From NCBI GenBank assembly GCA_001970955.1, contig MPUH01000492.1:1-50593 (forward strand): a stretch of 50,593 nt of DNA, written 5' to 3'. This DNA comes from Stentor coeruleus (taxonomy: Eukaryota > Ciliophora > Heterotrichea > Heterotrichida > Stentoridae). Made by a program: the position numbers and the translations under genes. Under the pieces are notes generated by a model. It was not told where the DNA came from. It made no database searches and saw only the letters and a list, made by a program, of their open reading frames with translations. Of this stretch, positions 48,024-50,593 are shown piece by piece (position 1 is the first letter of the stretch; every line of letters starts with the position of its first letter).

Positions 48024-50593
48024 TTATATCCTAATTTTTAAATGTGAAACAATTTCATTTTTTACCATCCACTTGATTTCTTTTTTATGTTTCATCATAC
48101 ATCCTGATTTTTTCAAAATAACTTCTGAACACCCTAAAGCTTCAATAATCCTCAAAATATTCTGGACAAAATTTTCATCAATTATCCTTTTATTACTTGA
48201 TAAATCCACACAATTCACATTTTTTAATACTTTTTGTTCACAAAGTTCAGCTAAAATTATCAAATCTAAAGGGCTAAGATTACATCCAATTATTTCTAAT
48301 TTATTCTTATATTGAAGTTGTTCTATATCCCAAGTATATTTATGAACTTTTATCTTAAACAACTTAGTTTTCTTGTTTTGTATTATTGAAATAATATCTT
48401 TTATTTCATTATAAAAGCTCATATAATTTTCTAATAAATTCATATCAATAAACTCAAGATTTATAAACATATCAAGACTTTTTATGAGAATAGAAAGCAA
48501 ATTTGATGTAAATTTTGTATGGATTTTTAAAGATTTTAATGAGGGACAGGCAATAGATTCAATTAAATGCATAAAACATGTGTCAATTTGATCACTTCCT
48601 TTTAGATTAAAATTTTTTAAAGCAAGTTTTTCAAGATGGGAAGATTTGATTTTTTCTGAAAGCTTTTGAAGATCATTTACTATTATAACAACACCCACAA
48701 TTTTTAGATATAAAAGATTTTTTGCTTCTAAAAGACCAAGGAAATCACAATTTATTGCAGATTCATTCAGAAGTTTAATTGTATGGAGATTCTGAAGTTG
48801 TATAATATTTTTTTCAATTACTTTCATAATAATTGAAGGCATGCTTTGATTAGATAGAATAATTTCTTCTAGAAACGTAAATGTTTCAATGAAATTATAC
48901 ATATAAATCAAAGTATTTACGTTATATTTTTTTTTCATCTTAATCAGATTTAAAGTTTTATTTTTCGGATACACATTTTTCGGATAAACATTTTTTAGAA
49001 AAGTATTTATATCAGGTTGGCCATATTTTTTTATAATCTCAGATATTACTATAGGCATATATTCAAATAATCCAGATTTTCCTGCATCAAATTTTAAACT
49101 AGAAGTTTCATTTTTAAAATACCCAATTTTGCAAAAAAAATCAAAACCTAAGATACGAACTTGTTTATAATCGAGTCTTTTTTCTATAGGGATTTTATTA
49201 ATAATTTTAAGATTTTTATTATGCTTGATACTTTCTAATAATATTTCACTGTAATAAAAAATCAACCAATCTGGAACAGCTACAAAAACATTGAATTTTT
49301 TTAGATTTTGGTTGTTTGAAAGTATAGTTTTAATACTTTCAATACACAGATTAGCAGTTTCTTTAATCTTAGCATTATCAGGCAAATTTTCGAAATGCAG
49401 TAAATTATTATTTGGGATAAAAGGATAAAGAGAAATTTTTTCAAAACAATTTTTAGACCTGATTTTTGTTAGGATTATTAAAATTTTTCTGTTGTATTTA
49501 AATTGATCACCTTTTTTAAACTCTTCATCAAACTTAATATTTTTAATTTTCAAACAAGTAATAGTTTCATTTTTTTCAAGACCTTCTGCAAGATAAACAA
49601 AATGATTATTGAAAATTCTTATATTAGACAGATTTAAAGATATAAGTTTCGATTTAAATATCAATTCGCCCATATTGCAATCCTGAATACAATTTTCTAA
49701 AAGTCTTAAGTTTTTTATTTTAAGTTCTTTAAGACTATCATTATTAGATAAATGATTAAATAACTCATAGCTTTTAACACTATACAAATTACTGAGTGTG
49801 CATTCAATTTTTATAATAGTTTTCATATTCAAAATTATATATTCTAACATCATTGAATATATATAATCAAATTGGGTATTTTTTAATATTGAGAATTTCA
49901 GTATCTGTAACGATGTAAGTTTTTTTAGAATTTTAGGGATTATACTATATAATCCTGAAGGAAAATTTGTAATGTCTAATTCTATTAATTGACTCATTTT
50001 TGTTGATAAAAGGATTTTGAAAAAATGAGTCAGAAGATTAGAAGATTCGTTTTTTTGTGTTAGTGGTTCAAGTATTAGTTTTTTATTTTTGATTAAATTT
50101 TCATTAAATTCTTTTATGTCAATTATTGTTTTGTATGTCTTTTTTTCTACAATTTTAGAAATTTTGTCAGCTTCAATTAGATGTCTTGAAAATATTTCAT
50201 TTAAGATTAATTGAATATCATCATTTTCGCAATTCTGCTTTTTTTGTAGTTCTAGAAAATCAAGTTTGTTAGAGATAAGCTTTTTAAAATCGTACCCTGA
50301 AAAGTTGTTAATTTTTCCTAGTGTAGCATGTTTTATTATTAAATCAGCAAATGAGTTAATATATTTCAAAGGGATTTGGATTAAACTTAAATCAATTTTG
50401 CGTATTTTGCTTGGTAATGATAAAAGTTTGTCAAGAGAAATTAAGAAATTTGTTATTCTTTTTTCAATAAGACTATGATCTATATCTTTTTCTTGACCGC
50501 AGTATAAAAAAACACTGATAGAAAAATCTTCAATTGAAGTGTTAGCAACAGCATCAAAAATTTCACATGAGTCCTCATCATTAAGTTCAAAAC
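48024..50593 (-). CDS. leucine-rich-repeat-like protein (5' end beyond window)
   Basis: The frame is open from the TAA at 48024 through the window end: at least 855 residues and no in-window ATG is needed as a start. Repeating Leu/Ile/Asn patterns of LRR type occur throughout, such as LIELDITNFPSGLYSIIP, LKELKIKNLRLLENCI, LISLNLSNIRIFNNHF, LEKLALKNFNLKGSDQ and VNCVDLSSNKRI. The spacing is irregular and similar to RNI-type or ciliate LRR proteins. Such folds are protein-binding scaffolds. A 5-residue tandem duplication (NVYPK twice) lies in the middle. No catalytic domain or membrane segment is visible in this part. Confidence 0.7.
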   Translation of the reverse strand, partial: FELNDEDSCEIFDAVANTSIEDFSISVFLYCGQEKDIDHSLIEKRITNFLISLDKLLSLPSKIRKIDLSLIQIPLKYINSFADLIIKHATLGKINNFSGYDFKKLISNKLDFLELQKKQNCENDDIQLILNEIFSRHLIEADKISKIVEKKTYKTIIDIKEFNENLIKNKKLILEPLTQKNESSNLLTHFFKILLSTKMSQLIELDITNFPSGLYSIIPKILKKLTSLQILKFSILKNTQFDYIYSMMLEYIILNMKTIIKIECTLSNLYSVKSYELFNHLSNNDSLKELKIKNLRLLENCIQDCNMGELIFKSKLISLNLSNIRIFNNHFVYLAEGLEKNETITCLKIKNIKFDEEFKKGDQFKYNRKILIILTKIRSKNCFEKISLYPFIPNNNLLHFENLPDNAKIKETANLCIESIKTILSNNQNLKKFNVFVAVPDWLIFYYSEILLESIKHNKNLKIINKIPIEKRLDYKQVRILGFDFFCKIGYFKNETSSLKFDAGKSGLFEYMPIVISEIIKKYGQPDINTFLKNVYPKNVYPKNKTLNLIKMKKKYNVNTLIYMYNFIETFTFLEEIILSNQSMPSIIMKVIEKNIIQLQNLHTIKLLNESAINCDFLGLLEAKNLLYLKIVGVVIIVNDLQKLSEKIKSSHLEKLALKNFNLKGSDQIDTCFMHLIESIACPSLKSLKIHTKFTSNLLSILIKSLDMFINLEFIDMNLLENYMSFYNEIKDIISIIQNKKTKLFKIKVHKYTWDIEQLQYKNKLEIIGCNLSPLDLIILAELCEQKVLKNVNCVDLSSNKRIIDENFVQNILRIIEALGCSEVILKKSGCMMKHKKEIKWMVKNEIVSHLKIRI

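Noticed and set aside
1..50593. Bacterial or phage origin, CRISPR array, tRNA or rRNA genes
   Set aside because: Gene content is eukaryotic with spliceosomal-type introns; no spaced repeats, no tRNA B-box (GGTTCGA-type) in spacers, no rRNA blocks.
1..50593. UGA read as tryptophan (Blepharisma-type code)
   Set aside because: Conserved genes (catalase, RPC2, EXD3, K+ channel) are complete without any in-frame TGA outside introns.

Overview
The window looks like a macronuclear-type chromosome segment from a heterotrich ciliate, most likely Stentor or a close relative. It is very AT-rich and packed with eukaryotic genes, with intergenic gaps from a few bases to about 1 kb. Nine introns were recovered by joining reading frames. 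Every one is exactly 15 nt, starts GTA, ends in AG (eight TAG, one CAG) and has an A at position 10, or at position 11 in one case. Introns this small are known from heterotrichs such as Stentor and Blepharisma. TAA, TAG and TGA all seem to act as stops, and no conserved gene here needs TGA read as Trp. That favours the standard code of Stentor over the Blepharisma code. The genus is an inference.

Layout. 1-6 kb: C-terminal part of Integrator subunit 3 (+), a VDAC-like porin (-), ribosomal protein uS15/RPS13 (-), a small basic protein (+), and a three-exon RNA-binding-like protein (-). 7-10 kb: a cold-shock-domain protein and a peroxisomal-type catalase (both -). 10.9-16.2 kb: a CHHC zinc finger/coiled-coil/RING protein (-), a double-FHA protein (-) and a C2/coiled-coil protein (+). 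16.7-22.3 kb: unrecognised proteins plus an SCP/FCP1-type phosphatase. 22.5-25.9 kb: RNA polymerase III second-largest subunit. 26.9-27.5 kb: two tandem 85-residue ubiquitin-fold proteins with CaaX-like C-termini. 28-32.7 kb: a VPS9-domain protein divergent from two tandem MORN-repeat genes. 33-36.4 kb: a small membrane protein, a basic protein and a cyclic-nucleotide-binding-domain K+ channel. 36.6-40 kb: a tandem duplication of a zinc-binding/kelch gene, one copy broken by a nonsense codon, with a decayed C2H2 zinc-finger remnant between the copies. 40-47 kb: an SLC49/FLVCR-like transporter, an unknown protein split by an assembly gap, an EXD3/Mut-7-like 3'-5' exonuclease and an unknown gene with an in-frame TAG. 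48 kb to the end: a leucine-rich-repeat-like protein running off the window.

There is no operon logic. Neighbours look functionally mixed, apart from tandem duplicates and a few tight divergent pairs. The most suggestive neighbourhood is VPS9 next to MORN, because these two modules are fused in animal Alsin. Four single-N positions are each flanked by perfect direct repeats (40, 48, 84 and 19 bp) and look like unmerged contig ends; one of them breaks a gene. Three genes carry an in-frame stop that no 15-nt intron explains.

Limits: everything was read by eye. Family calls rest on recognised motifs. Introns that neither add a stop nor shift the frame may have been missed.
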